Below, piece by piece: positions 53,761 to 64,000 of a stretch of DNA of 64,000 nucleotides. Under the pieces are notes generated by a model. The model was not told the origin of the DNA, searched no databases, and saw only the letters and a program-made list of their open reading frames with translations. This DNA is from Triglochin maritima (lineage: Eukaryota > Streptophyta > Magnoliopsida > Alismatales > Juncaginaceae), in NCBI GenBank assembly GCA_963682175.1, contig OY821787.1, positions 18,082,501 to 18,146,500 of the forward strand. The letters are read 5' to 3'. A program made the translations under genes and the position numbers. Each line of letters begins with the position of its first letter. Position 1 is the first letter of the stretch.

Positions 53761-54174
53761 GCTACTAAGTGGAGCTTTTCCTTTATCATGTGAACTAACT
53801 TTGAGCGTTTCCCCTACATTTGCAAATGGAATGTTAGGCCATACATATTTGTGTATAACAAAATATTTAATTATATATATTATTATTTTCTTTTACTTTT
53901 GCATATGTTAATTACAAATTTCACCGAAGTGGGGTGAAATTAACAAATTTAATTACAATATGAATATAAAGATTATGTCACCAATATTGGTGTCGTTAAC
54001 AAATTTAATTACAATATGAATATAACAGATTATGTCACTGAAATAGATCCCTAGGCTCTTTGCATGTGTACCAAAATAATTTAGAAAGAAATCAAATGTA
54101 CTTATGGAAAATCCAAAATCTCAAGTACAAAGATCCGATATCGATTTTGATAAGCAAAAGGCACAAGGAATAAC
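53761..54174. other. Spacer with a short tandem duplication
   Basis: AT-rich, no gene seen. TAACAAATTTAATTACAATA begins at 53941 and again at 53997, each continuing into GATTATGTCAC, so the period is 56 bp. Confidence 0.75.
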
Positions 54175-54392
54175 ATCAAAACGATGTCTAGAAATTGTTG
54201 GCATATACTTGCCTCAACCGGTGTTCTCACATGACCAATTATATGCTGCTTTGTGAAGCAAGATTCGCGGATGCTACAAGGATGCTTATCAAACCGATGT
54301 TAGGTTCCGATGCGAGTGGAGGTTATACCAAAAATGTTGTTTATTTTAAGATATTAACTCTTGCAAACATTCAGCAATCTAATGAGGAATAA
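54175..54392 (+). pseudogene. Helitron/PIF1-type helicase C-terminal scrap
   Basis: Plus-strand translation gives IVGIYLPQPVFSHDQLYAAL, matching the conserved C-terminal motif of Helitron (PIF1-like) helicases, G.YLPRPVFSHGQLYVALSR. A TGA follows AAL, then a frame shift. Further on GGYTKNVVY corresponds to the TKNIVYKEV ending. The frame stops at TAA 54390-54392. It lies in opposite orientation to the replicase fragment at 45996-47370, so the two need not belong to one element. A chromosomal PIF1 pseudogene is possible but less likely. Confidence 0.7.
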
Positions 54393-54695
54393 GCTAGATT
54401 AGAACTTCTTAATTATATTTTTTTTACTTCGTATCGCAAAACTAATCTTACTATGCCTTTTCAAATGCAATCTTCAGATAACGTCGTATGTTTAAACTAA
54501 CTTTATAGAAGTACTGGAACTGATATGGTTTATATTTTTGGAACTTAATGGCTTCCTAAGACATTGCTAAGATGCAACTAACAGAAAATAAAAGTAATTA
54601 CTCTTCGTTCATTTTTTAAGCCAATTAAAATTCAAACACATTCACTTCTTAAAAATCCTTAACCACTGTAGATCCATAATTCACTTATGGATTCT
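54393..54695. other. AT-rich spacer
   Basis: About 300 bp with no reading frame, repeat or motif that I can identify. Confidence 0.5.
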
Positions 54696-55206
54696 CTAAG
54701 GCTTTGTTTGGGTACAACTCTCAAGTGTTAGCTTCTGATGGGAAGTCAGCTTCTGGGAATATGGATCCAGGAGTAGTTTTTTCTTGAAGGTTGAGAATTA
54801 TTTGGATAGACAGAAAGCTTCTGGTAGTGGGTGACGTCTTGTCAAAGAAATTTTTTAAATTGTCCACAGACTTTGATTAAATAAAAATTTATTATAAATT
54901 TGTTTTAAATGTTTTTTTCGGAAAATGTTTTTTATTTGTATATATTTTTTACAAAATTTTCTAGTTTTTTTAACATTGGGATTGATCTCAAAATGATGTA
55001 GGGGTAAATTAATCCAAACAAAATCATAATCACAAGAAGTTGGGCCTCCACCCGAGCTTCTCCATAGCAGTGTAAATGCTGCCTCGTTTTGCGTGCTGGA
55101 AGCTAGCTCCTCCAGATCAGGAATGTTGTTTGGATGCCCACGTGAGACTATGCTACAGCAGGAAGGTGGAAGAGTGAGATTTTGTGACATCCAAACGCAA
55201 TCTTAG
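54696..55206. mobile_element. MITE-like element
   Basis: 511 bp with imperfect terminal inverted repeats: CTAAGGCTTTGTTTGGGTAC at the left and, read on the other strand, CTAAGATTGCGTTTGGATGT at the right. The interior is non-coding and AT-rich. GGCTTTGTTTGG-type ends are common in plant Tourist- or hAT-like MITEs. The flanking TAA/TTA could be the short target site of a Tourist type but is not a clean direct repeat. Confidence 0.65.
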
Positions 55207-55959
55207 TTTATTTAGTATTATGTAAGCTATTCATACTTTCAAATTTTCCCCGGCTATTGTCAAGTCGTCTGACTCATTCGACTTAAGAAGAACTAGAATG
55301 GGTGATCATAGAATGTTGATCAAAGGACAATCCTTGCATTTATGATTACATGCACTTCCTGTAGAACTATTTCTCAAAAATTGATTGTCACTACTCTGAA
55401 AAATGATTTCTAGCAGATTCTTCGTAAAATTACTAATTGTTTCGGTTTTGGTTCACTTGTTTTGAATTGTTTCTTCCCAAATGAAAAACAAAAAATCTTA
55501 CTTCACAAATTGGCCGAATCGCCAAAATTGTTATAATTTAACTGATTTTTGTTACATTACTTCCGCTTAACGGTTCTCAAAATTGTAAGAAGTTCCAACT
55601 TCTCCATCGTGGATGAGAAATCCTTTCATTTTCTTGAGAGGAAATTAGCATATCAAACCTAGGTAATGTAAATAAACCTTTGTTTCTACCATCATTTTCT
55701 TGAGAGGAAATTAGCATATCAAAATACTATTTGCTTACGGTGACTGTATTGGAATCACAACATCTAATTGTTATATATTACTTTGATATTATCTTTTCTT
55801 CTTACATGATATGGCTGTTCTCATGTGCTCTATGGAATCTAATCCTCGTTGACATCCTCGTTTTCCAATTTGTCATTGATTTGTCATTGAAATGATCACC
55901 ACGTATGATAGAATTATTCTAAAATGAAGGTGATTTTTGAATTCAACTCAACAAACCAC
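55207..55959. other. AT-rich spacer with a 31-bp duplication
   Basis: No gene seen. CATTTTCTTGAGAGGAAATT with the following AGCATATCAAA occurs at about 55628 and again at about 55691, period 63-64 bp. Confidence 0.6.
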
Positions 55960-56240
55960 TATCACTATATGAACAAATATGTAAGGAGAAAAATAGGCTA
56001 GAGATTCTTATTTCTCTTGATACTACACACATAATCTTCTCCTTATATTGGTGGAGATGTTACGATAAGGTCTAACAGTTACGATGTTCAACTATTGCAA
56101 CTATTATGTTGTTACAACGGTTATATTGATATAACAGTTACATTCGTTTCATCGTTAAGCCTATTACATTTGTTTCTGGCCACATAAAAACTCCCAATAA
56201 TAAAGGTCACATATATTTAGTAATATTCGTATTTATAACA
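55960..56240 (-). repeat. Copia 3' LTR remnant
   Basis: On the minus strand TGTTATAAATACG starts directly after a polypurine tract (sense TCCAAGGGGAAG, 56241-56252), the expected start of a 3' LTR. The far end is not clear and the left limit given is approximate. Confidence 0.5.
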
Positions 56241-56255
56241 CTTCCCCTTGGACAT

Positions 56256-56781
56256 TACTACGAAATGTTTATGCCTCGTTATAAACCTAGTTAGAATACC
56301 CAATCGGAAAAACCAGTTAAGGAAAAGGGTACATGACACACGTTATCAAGCATTGTACAAGCTGCCTCGTTAAAAACAAAACTCAGTGGGATAAAAAGTT
56401 GACAAATGTAAGAGTACAACAATAATATTATCCTTCTAGGATAACCATCCTTCAGGGATGATAATTACTTCGCTTCCCCTAATGAATGTAGTCGACCGAG
56501 TCTATGCATACCAATTCCATATACAAGCGTCTCAAATGTGGAAGTCGGTAGAGATTTAGTGAATAAATACGCAACATTGTCGCTTGAGCTAACTTGATGG
56601 ATATTTATTTTATTTTCTCTTGGAGATGATGTGGATTAAATAAGTTAGGAGAAATATGTTTAGTCCTATCACTTTTGATATATCCATCATTCATCTGTGC
56701 AATGCAAGTTGCATTGTCCTTAAATAGTGTACTGCGAGTATCACTAATTGAAGTTAAACCACACGAAACATGAATGTGTCG
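56256..56781 (-). pseudogene. Ty1/copia RNase H C-terminal remnant
   Basis: Minus-strand translation reads HIHVSCGLTSISD, LFKDNATCIAQMNDGYIKSD and RTKHISPNLFNPHHLQE. After one frameshift (near 56608) it continues NIHQVSSSDNVAYLFTKSLP and TFETLVYGIGMHRL. These are the final blocks of copia RNase H (EDNAACIAQ, DRTKHI, SSDNLADLFTK). The following 200 bp are 3' untranslated sequence with the familiar TGCCTCGTTAAAAAC stretch. Upstream pol is lost where an Athila-like LTR inserted at 56782. Confidence 0.85.
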
Positions 56782-56976
56782 TGATTAGTAACATATATAC
56801 ATTGCATTCATGCTATATATCCTTTATTTTACTTCATATTTGTGCTACTCGAGTGTTTATTTGATAAGTTTCAGGGTTTAGGCAATAAAAAAGAGAAAAT
56901 AACCTAAACACAAGAAGAATGGATTGATTTGGAAGGTTCTGGACAGGTTTGTAATGCCCAAGGACCTAATTGTAAG
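56782..56976 (+). repeat. Athila/T-type LTR 5' scrap
   Basis: TGATTAGTAACATATATACA, then a layout like the sense start of the LTRs at 43502 and 45773: TTGCATTCATGC, CATATTTGTGCTACT, TTTCAGG and GGACCTAATTGTAAG. Cut at 56977 by the G4 LTR. Confidence 0.55.
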
Positions 56977-57361
56977 TGTAACATCCTCAACAGCGGAAGA
57001 ATTTAAATTTTTTGTAACAAACAATCAATAGAGGACATTACACAAATATTAGGAAACAGGTGCACCAACATATATATATAATATACATCTGAGTATTTCA
57101 AAAGTGTGATTACATCAAAAGGGATATACAACAAATACAAGTAATCACTACGACCTCAAAACGAGAGAAAACTGGATCTGGTAACGGCACTCCTCTCCTC
57201 GGTGACCACCCCACCTAACGCCGATCACGGCCTGAAAAGCAAACATGCAACAATACCTGAGCTTCCGGAAGGAAACCCCGTATGCCAAACTCTACAATGC
57301 AGGAACAAGAACACTCTAGCATGCAATTCTACAACACAAGAAAAAACCACAACGACCAGGC

Positions 57362-57745
57362 TGGGCTCCAGGGCTCTTTCATCCAACCTCAGCACACACC
57401 ACTGTTACGGGGCTCTAGGGCTTTTTCACTCAACCACCGCAACACACACGTCGCCAAGTTGGGCTCCAGGGCTCTTTCACTCAACCGCAGCTACCACGAC
57501 ATGACCAATGGCACTAGGGTTTTTTCACCCAACCCGAACGCCTAAGGGCTCCAGGGCTTTTTCACCCAACCCTTATCAGGCGGTCCATGCTCAGGCTCCA
57601 GGGCTCTTTCACCCAACCTGAACGCACTACGGAGCTCCAGGGCTTTTTCACCCAACCCCGTACAGACTAGCTGGGCTTCAGGGCTCTTTCACCCAACCAC
57701 AGCTCTCACACAGTTGCGGGGCTCTAGAGCCTTTCACCCAACAAC
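57362..57745. repeat. Minisatellite in type B LTR
   Basis: About nine copies of GGGCTCCAGGGCTCTTTCAC followed by CCAACC and a variable tail. Copies start near 57362, 57407, 57459, 57508, 57546, 57594, 57631, 57673 and 57718, so the period is 37-52 bp. Not seen in type A LTRs. Confidence 0.9.
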
Positions 57746-57856
57746 CGCAACACACGTGCTCACAAACACACTTGCCGAAAGAACACCAACACCACAACTC
57801 GCCTTACGCAGACGACCACAACAACGTCACCTCCAATGTGCAAAACTGTACACAAA

Positions 57857-58447
57857 CGGTCGACCGAACCAAGAGTCCCGGTCGATCGAATCTCACAAAC
57901 ACAGGGCAATTGCCTCGACCGACACTCCATCGGTCGACCAATTCCCACCAACAACACTTGTTCGGTCGAACCAAAGTCAGGGACCGGTCGCCTCCCAGGT
58001 TCAACGAACAAAACGACCAATCGGTCGAACGGCAAAGGGGACTCGTTCGACCTAAATCCACCAGTTAAATCCACCATCACACAACCTCAACACTGGTCGA
58101 ACCCCCGAGCACTCTCGGTCGACCAAATCCACCAGGGAAATCCTCCATCGCATCCAAACAACACCGGTCGACCGAACTACCATCGGTCGAACCCAACGAC
58201 AATCCAACTTAAGTCATCGGTCAGACGAGTCAAACAGGCGATCGACCGTTTGGATGGTCAACATCCCAACCGACCTACGACAGTGCACACGGTCGAACGA
58301 CGAAGGGGCCCCGTTCGACCGAAACTATCCAGGCTTGCCTCAAATGCACAGCCGGTCAACCGTCCAAGGGTATCGTTCGACCGGTTTGAGGCAGAAACCA
58401 TAAATCTCATCAAGAACGGTCGACCGTTTACACCAACCGGTCGATCG
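57857..58447. repeat. CGGTCGACCG paired array in G4 LTR
   Basis: Ten pairs: 57857/57879, 57912/57931, 57963/57985, 58022/58044, 58094/58116, 58165/58184, 58218/58239, 58290/58312, 58353/58374 and 58417/58438. Spacings are 19-22 bp, mostly 21-22. Confidence 0.93.
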
Positions 58448-58937
58448 ATCGGGCAGTAAAATTTGTTGCACGTTTGCTTGCGACGAGCCTTTCGGCCTAC
58501 CGTCGACTTCCAAATACTCACACAACAATTGTGAGCTACGACAACAAGTTTGACATATCGTGAAGGTTTGAAGAAACCTTCAAAGAATCTTGACGGCGCT
58601 TCCACGAGCACTTCTCCCCAAAATACGATACACCGTTGAACCTCACACTCGATCAACGATCTCCTCCTCCTCGAAAAGCACGAGCACACTTTCACCCTCG
58701 ACCAACACCTCGCCGGAGATCACCTCTGGCCGGAACACCAACTAGGAGAGAGAGACGTGAGAGAGAGAGGAAGAATCACAATAAATATCTCTCACCCCTT
58801 CAATCCTCACCATCCATCCAATCTCCAATCCATCTCAACTCCTCATCCATCAACACTCCATCTCAGCCATCCAATCTAAACTCCTCCTAAACACCACCAA
58901 AACATCATTAAAACTCAATTAGGATTAGGATCCCACA

Positions 58938-58954
58938 ATCCACCCTCCTAAAAG
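58938..58954 (-). other. G4 polypurine tract
   Basis: Sense CTTTTAGGAGGGTGGAT directly before the 3' LTR. Confidence 0.8.
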
Positions 58955-58970
58955 AATTCTGTACTCGAAA

Positions 58971-60186
58971 TTAAGACAACTCACCAAACAGCTCTGGGAA
59001 CTCCTTCCTGACCTCCTCCTTAATCTCCCAAGTGGCCTCTCACTCTCTGTGGTGCTGCCACCAGACCTTCACCATCGGAATGGTCCTCCTCCTCAACCGA
59101 TGCTCCATCTGATCCACAATCTCAACCGGTCTCTCCTCGAGAGACAAGTCCTGACGGATCTCTGGGACCTCCAACTGAATCACATGAGAAGGATCCGCTA
59201 TGTACTTCCTCAACATTGAAACATGGAAGACGTTGTGAAGACCCGAAAACTATGGCGGCAGCGCAACTCTGTAGACGACCTCTCCAACCCGATCGAGAAT
59301 CTCAAACGGTCCGACATACCTCGGACTGAGGTTTCCTTTCTTCCCGAACCTCATCACTCCTCGAGATGGTGAAATCTTCCGGAAGACATGATCGCCTACC
59401 TCAAACCTCAACTCCTGCCTACGCCTATCAGCGTAGCTCTTCTGTCTGCTCTGAGTTGTCCCTAGTCTCTGCCTGATCACATCTACCTTCTCAGCATACA
59501 TCTGTACAATCTCAGGACCAACTAGTTGTCTCTCGCCTACATCACTCCAGCATACCGATGATCTACACGGTCTTCCGTACAGGGCCTCGTTCGATGTCAT
59601 CCCAATGCTCGAATGGTACCTGTTGTTGTAGGCGAACTCGATCAATGACAAATACTCATCCCAATGACCTGCCCAATCTAGAGTACAAGCTCGCAGAATA
59701 TCCTCTAATGTCTGGATGGTCCTCTCAGACTGACCGTCTGTCTGCGGATGGAATGTCGTACTGAACTTCAACCACGTCCCCAGAGCCTGCTGCAAACTCC
59801 CCCAGAATCTGGAAGTGAACCTCGGATCTCGATCCGAAATAATGCTCACCGGCACTCCATGAAATCTGACGATCTCCTCAATATACAACTTAGCTAGACC
59901 CTCCAGAGGTAGAGTGGTCCGGATAGCTAAGAAGTGTGCCGACTTGGTAAGTCGACCGACTATAACCCAAATCGCATCATGGAATCCTCTCGTCCTCGGC
60001 AGCCCGAAGACAAAATCCATCGTCACGTGCTCCCACTTCCACTCTGGAAGATCGATCCTCTGCATCGGCCCTGTAGGTCTCTGGTGCTCAATCTTCACCT
60101 GCTGACAAATCAGACATCTGTCAACGAACTCTTCGATCTCTGTCTTCATCCTCTTCCACCAGAAATTCCTCTGAAGATCTCTATAC
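58971..60186 (-). pseudogene. G4 integrase and chromodomain, two nonsense mutations
   Basis: Sense translation from 60186: [28 protein letters not shown], core [35 protein letters not shown] and [10 protein letters not shown], then VGEVVYRVALPP. At 59250-59252 a TAG replaces the CAG found in G2 (PPQFSG). The frame then continues [15 protein letters not shown] to HHRE, where a TGA stands for the Arg codon of G2 (EREATWE), and on to ELFGELS with a TAA at 58971-58973. Apart from these two C-to-T type changes the frame is intact, so this copy died recently. Confidence 0.92.
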
Positions 60187-61837
60187 TGAAGGGAATGTGT
60201 TCTAAAAGTTTTACTTTTAAATGTCAATTATTATGAATTGAATGAGAAATCGTTTTGTTCCTTGTTTATGTTATTCGTCTTTTAGAAGTGTTAAGGAAGA
60301 GGCTCTTGGTCCTTAACCGTAGAACTCTAAAAGATATTGGTTTACATAAAACAAAAGATATTCACAATCATGGTAATTAACATGGGACATTAATTACCGA
60401 GTTAAGATTGTCGTGTTGGTCATAGTTCATTGTAGCTCTACAAGTGAGTGACAACACGGGTACACAAAAGAGGAAAATAGTACTTTTGTGTACTGAATTG
60501 ACCTAACAAGTAAAATATTATAGAAATGTGTTTCTGTGTCATTAATATTTTACTGTGTCCTTGGTCATTTGATATGAGACTTATATCCGATCGCTTAAGG
60601 AATGCTTAATTAGACTAGTGTCTTAAGCTATCGATAAGTGTAGTGTAAAGGCGTTAGTTGGTTAAGTATGACTTTTGTTGGAGAAGATAACTAGTCGAAA
60701 GATTATCATTGCCCCTCTTAATTGAGTGATGATATTAGTGGGCCCCTTGATAAAGCAAAGTTATAATATGCACAATGTGATTTGAGTTAAGTCACATATT
60801 TATAACTAGCTTAAAGAGATCAAGAAATGAATACTAATACAAAGATGACACAATACTACTTTCTGTGTATTCTTAATATCATGAGGCAAGGGACGGACAC
60901 AAGTGGTGCACTCCATCACTAATTGGATCGGGTTTTGGTTCGAGTGGAATTAAGACATCTAACTAATTGGGAGCTATAATGTGTAGCTAGATACCGCTTA
61001 TAGCTTGTGATATTAAGCTCTTAATATCACTGCCAACTTAGTTTAAATCCTCCCATAGGTCACACCACAAAACTGGGAAACGAGTAATGGGGATTTTGAG
61101 TTCATAGGATGTGTCGGGCTTCATGTAGAAAATATGACACATGGGGTGAACAAGCAAAATCAAAATTATGTTGTGATTAATAACATAATTAGAATCTAAA
61201 TTAAATTCATATGTGATATAAATATTATGAGGTGTAATGATTGATCATTACATAGGATAATATGCTACATAAGTTGTGAATTTACTACTAATCCCGAAAT
61301 GTCAAATTTTGTAGAGGTTAAAACCGAAATTTGACAAGTCAGCGGTCAAGGATCGAAGGAAACATATAAACTCACACGATGTGGATTGTGTGAATGGTTT
61401 AAATTTCTGTTTTTTAATTTCTGCTATGCATGTGATGAATGTGTTGAATGTTAGGATGTGTATGAATGATAATATAACCTAAAATTCTGAATCACATGTT
61501 AATATATGAGATTGTCCAACAAAAATTAAGAGTAATTTTCCTTCTTATTTGATCCACTAGCAGCCATTGATCGAGGGATACTCTGCTCGCCCTTAGCGGG
61601 TGGGAGATAGCTCCCTCCATCTTTGGGAATAGTGGGAGATATAATGGTTGTCTATTGTTGTGCCACGATTAAATATATGAGGTGCGTTTCACCCTAGTGA
61701 ACCCAAGTATGTTTAGTTGTGAATACAATGGATAAACGTATCTCGTATCAAATGAAAATAAGTTTTCTTAACATCACCTAGAGCCTTCGCTCGGTTTTGG
61801 GAAAAAAAAATTTACGAGGATAGGTCGCATTCCCTCA
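60187..61837 (+). repeat. C1 5' LTR
   Basis: Starts TGAAGGGAATGTG. Sequence at 61828-61837 (CATTCCCTCA) is its inverted counterpart, so I place the end there. A weaker alternative end is near 61773 (CTTAACA), followed by a damaged tRNA-iMet-like TAGAGCC. The first 1.15 kb match LTR E (27119-25990). No CGGTCGACCG array is present. Confidence 0.65.
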
Positions 61838-62093
61838 TAATTAAAACGACAAGAATCACAAGAGTTTGAAGATGCTAATGTTGCTAAAATTCAAAAAGGT
61901 TGTGATTAGATAATGTTTTTCTTACCTTGATATTGTAATGTATTCGATAGCCCTTAGCTAGTCTATATTACAATTAATAGGATCTTGAATTGTTGCATCT
62001 ATAGACAAAAAAAAAATTGCAGCATTTACATTTGTATGTATGTATAAACATAAAATTGGCATTAAAATCCTGTATGATTTATTTTGTAGAAAA
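61838..62093 (+). other. C1 leader
   Basis: AT-rich 256 bp before the gag ATG. No clear primer binding site found. Confidence 0.5.
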
Positions 62094-62988
62094 ATGTCGA
62101 ACATCCAACCTATCGTACGATCCATGATAGAAAAACACCATTTAGCAAATGATGGGTCAAACTTCATTAGTTGGCAACTCAAACTCAACATCGTGTTAAA
62201 GTTTGAGAAACTATCTCACATTTTGGAAGGTCCAATCCCAAAATGGAATGAGAGATTAACCGATGAAGAGAAAGAGGCTAAAGCCAAGTGGGAAGACCAA
62301 GAGAACCAAGTTCACGGTCTTATGCTAGCATCCATGGGTGACTCGCTTCAAGCGAAATACTTGGATTCGAAACCCAAGAAGACCATGGAAGCTTTTATCT
62401 AAGATGTTCATGGATAGTGCCCGAAAGGAGCGCTATAAGACCACCATCGCACTCACAAGGTACCATATGGCGGAGGGAACATTGGTATCCATGCATTTTC
62501 TCACGATGCAAGGGTACCTTGAGAAGTTGGCAAAGCTCTCTTCACCAATACCCGAGGATATTGCTGAAGATATGATTCTTGGCTCTCTAGCCCCGTCCTT
62601 TAGGGACTTTGTGATGCACTACCACGTGCGTGAAAAAAAGGTGAGTCTTGAGGAGCTGCACAACGCTCTCAAAACTGCTGAAGTTGACATGGGCAAGGGT
62701 AGGGACAAGCAAGTCCTTGCCGTCCATGGGAGGATCCAAAAGATTGGTAAAGGAAAGGGCAAATCTACCAAAAGTGGTTCAATCAAGAGCAAGGGAGTAG
62801 GAGGTGCTCATAAGAGTGCCTCGAGGTGGAAATCTCAGAAATCTCCAACTCCCAATAAGGAGTGGTTTCACTGCGGTGAAAAAGGACATATCCGACCAAA
62901 TTGCCCCAAGTACAAGGAAGACCTTGACAACGGAGTGATTGAACGTCGGCCCCCAAAAAGGCCAAAGGTATATTTGTTATTGAAATAA
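62094..62988 (+). pseudogene. C1 gag, frameshifted
   Basis: I choose ATG 62094 (MSNIQPIVRSMIEKHHLA) over the upstream 62040 because copia gag typically begins so. The N-terminal part shows GSNFISWQLKLNIVLKFEKL and runs to a TAA at 62400. The C-terminal part continues one frame over (KMFMDSARKERYKTTIAL, YLEKLAKLSSPIPEDIAED, SFRDFVMHYHVREKK). It ends in a basic stretch and a zinc-knuckle-like WFHCGEKGHIRPNC. The first Cys of the CX2CX4HX4C motif is replaced by Trp. A second shift near 62966 returns to the protease frame. Gag would package the RNA. Confidence 0.87.
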
Positions 62989-64000
62989 ATTTAGCCACCT
63001 CTGTCCAGGATTTGGTAATTGATAGCGGATCTTGTGCTCACATAGTTTCTAATGTGCAGCTACTCAAGGATAGGAAGGAATTCGTGCAGAACGAGATAGA
63101 ATTGAAGGTTGGAAATGGTGCGAACGTTTCTGCGGTTGCACAAGGTTCTGTGGTGCTTCAATTATGTAGTGGTTTAAATTTATGTCTAAAGAATGTTTAT
63201 TATGTGCCTTCGAGTAGCAAGAATATTATTTCTGTATCATGTTTGGATATGGATAATTTTAATATAAATATTTCAAATTCTTGTTTGTCTATATCGAAGA
63301 ATGGTGTTTTCTATGCAAATGCGTTCATAAGGAATGATCTCTATTTGCTTCAATTGAATAATAAACAAATCTTTAATATCAATAACAAAAGACTTAAGAC
63401 CACTCACGAGAATGATACTCTCTTGTGGCACTATCGTTTTGGTCACATAAATAAAAAGCGCATCAAGAAATTGCAAGAAGCTAACCTTCTTGGTCTACTT
63501 GATTTTAAATCATTGGAGACGTGTCAACTATGTCTAATGGGAAAAATGACCAAAAAGCCTTTCAAGAAGAAAGGCCCAAAGGCGAGTGGCTTGTTGGATT
63601 TGATACATTCTGATGTATGTGGTCCAATGAGTACTAGTGCACGAGATGGTTTCAGGTACTTCATTACGTTCACGGATGATTATAGTCGTTATGGCTATAT
63701 TTATCTAATGAGAAACAAAAGTGAATCCTTCAACAAGTTCAAAGAATTCAAGAATGAAGTAGAGAACCAACTCAACAAGAAAATCAAGTCTCTACAAACG
63801 GATCGTGGAGGTGAGTACTTAAGTGCCGAATTTGACTCATACCTAAAGGAGTTTTGTATTGTACCTCAACTCACCCCTCCCGGTACACCTCAGTGGAATG
63901 GGGTATCCGAAAGGAGGAATAGGACATTGCTCGACATGGTTCGGTCAATGATGAGTCATCGGAATTACCTCTTTACTTTTGGAGTTATGCACTACAGACT
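62967..64000 (+). CDS. C1 protease and integrase (partial)
   Basis: Open for 344 codons to the window end. Protease: LVIDSGSCAHIVSN with the catalytic DSG at residues 19-21. Then the GAG-preintegrase region YYVPSSSKNIISVSCLD and the zinc-binding HYRFGHINKKRIKKL with CQLCLMGKM. Integrase core: LIHSDVCGPMST, FTDDYSRYGYIYLM, LQTDRGGEY and GVSERRNRTLLDMV, giving all three acidic residues. Near 63960 the frame appears to shift by one, because the next block YFWSYALQT reads in another frame. The true start is lost in the frameshift from gag. Confidence 0.9.

Larger units (their letters stand above)
56977..58937 (-). repeat. G4 3' LTR, type B
   Basis: Sense TGTGGGATCCTAATCC (from 58937) to GGATGTTACA (56977), 1961 bp. 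Shares its ends and some middle blocks with type A but is a distinct subfamily. It contains a minisatellite (57362-57745) and ten palindrome pairs (57857-58447). Confidence 0.93.
56977..60186 (-). mobile_element. Ty3/gypsy element G4 (3' part)
   Basis: Minus-strand element: pol C-terminal half (60186-58971), polypurine tract and 3' LTR of type B (58937-56977). The rest would lie to the right of C1, which inserted at 60187 inside the integrase zinc region. Left flank GTAAG (56972-56976) is one half of a target duplication whose partner is outside the window. Confidence 0.92.
60187..64000 (+). mobile_element. Ty1/copia element C1 (5' part)
   Basis: Plus-strand element: 5' LTR, leader, gag, protease and the integrase core, cut by the window end. 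It sits in G4 integrase. Left flank TATAC (60182-60186) is a candidate target duplication. The gene order gag-PR-INT before reverse transcriptase, the GAG-preintegrase block and protein motifs are those of Ty1/copia, with an Angela/Tork-like look. Confidence 0.9.

Noticed and set aside
53602..53793. 63-codon frame crossing the G2 LTR end
   Set aside because: It spans the LTR boundary at 53760, so it cannot be an ancestral gene.
57702..58459. Overlapping long frames (113, 98, 207, 106 and 145 codons) in the G4 LTR
   Set aside because: They run through the minisatellite and palindrome array on both strands. Repeat composition keeps several frames open at once.

Overview
This window is transposable-element-dense DNA from a flowering-plant nuclear genome. 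I found no host gene, tRNA gene or rRNA gene. The evidence is the element content. There are Ty3/gypsy chromovirus-type polyproteins with tRNA-iMet primer sites, Athila/Tat-like gag elements with tRNA-Asp primer sites (TGGCGCCGTTGCCGGGGA), a plant L1-type LINE with a zf-RVT C-terminus, Ty1/copia elements, Helitron replicase fragments and one MITE-like element. The species cannot be named from this sequence.

Layout, left to right. 1-7154: minus-strand gypsy element G1 (cut by the window edge), whose 5' LTR is split by a solo LTR. 7155-12877: minus-strand Athila-like element A1 (gag, leader, PBS, 5' LTR), split by another solo LTR and itself interrupted by G1. 12878-25543: plus-strand LINE, into which a third solo LTR and the complete element T1 (17670-25023) inserted. 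T1 codes only for gag and protease. 25544-28700: broken LTRs of two further families plus an Athila-type leader fragment. 28732-45995: decayed plus-strand gypsy element G3, holding two solo LTRs (30455-33439 and 34027-35531) in its pol and a second T-type element, T2 (38108-45773), in its 3' LTR. T2 carries a solo LTR of its own. 45996-47370: decayed Helitron replicase. 47371-53760: a foreign LTR piece fused to gypsy element G2, which has an open 1130-codon pol and a complete 3' LTR. 53761-56976: a Helitron helicase scrap, the MITE, AT-rich spacer, and old copia and Athila-like remnants. 56977-60186: gypsy element G4 (3' LTR and 3' pol). 60187-64000: Ty1/copia element C1 with an open protease-integrase frame, cut by the window end. 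Six solo LTRs and T1 have exact 5-bp target duplications, so most of the nesting order can be read directly.

The most unusual signal is not a gene. Every main LTR family here carries paired GC-rich palindromes spaced by a whole number of DNA helical turns. Gypsy LTRs and two other, unrelated LTR families carry arrays of CGGTCGACCG pairs whose starts are usually 21-22 bp apart. Athila-like LTRs carry two copies of GACCGCCAATTGGCGGTC 21 bp apart. T1 and T2 carry two copies of a TGCGGCGA-NN-TCGCCGCA palindrome 32 bp apart, both in the LTRs and in the leader next to the primer site. One copia LTR family exists here both with and without the array, so the module appears to be gained or lost independently of the rest of the LTR. 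I do not recognise this as a described feature.

A second unusual signal is that T1 and T2 have the same outer shell (LTRs, leader, 3' block) around different coding cassettes. Both lack reverse transcriptase and integrase and would need proteins from another element to move.
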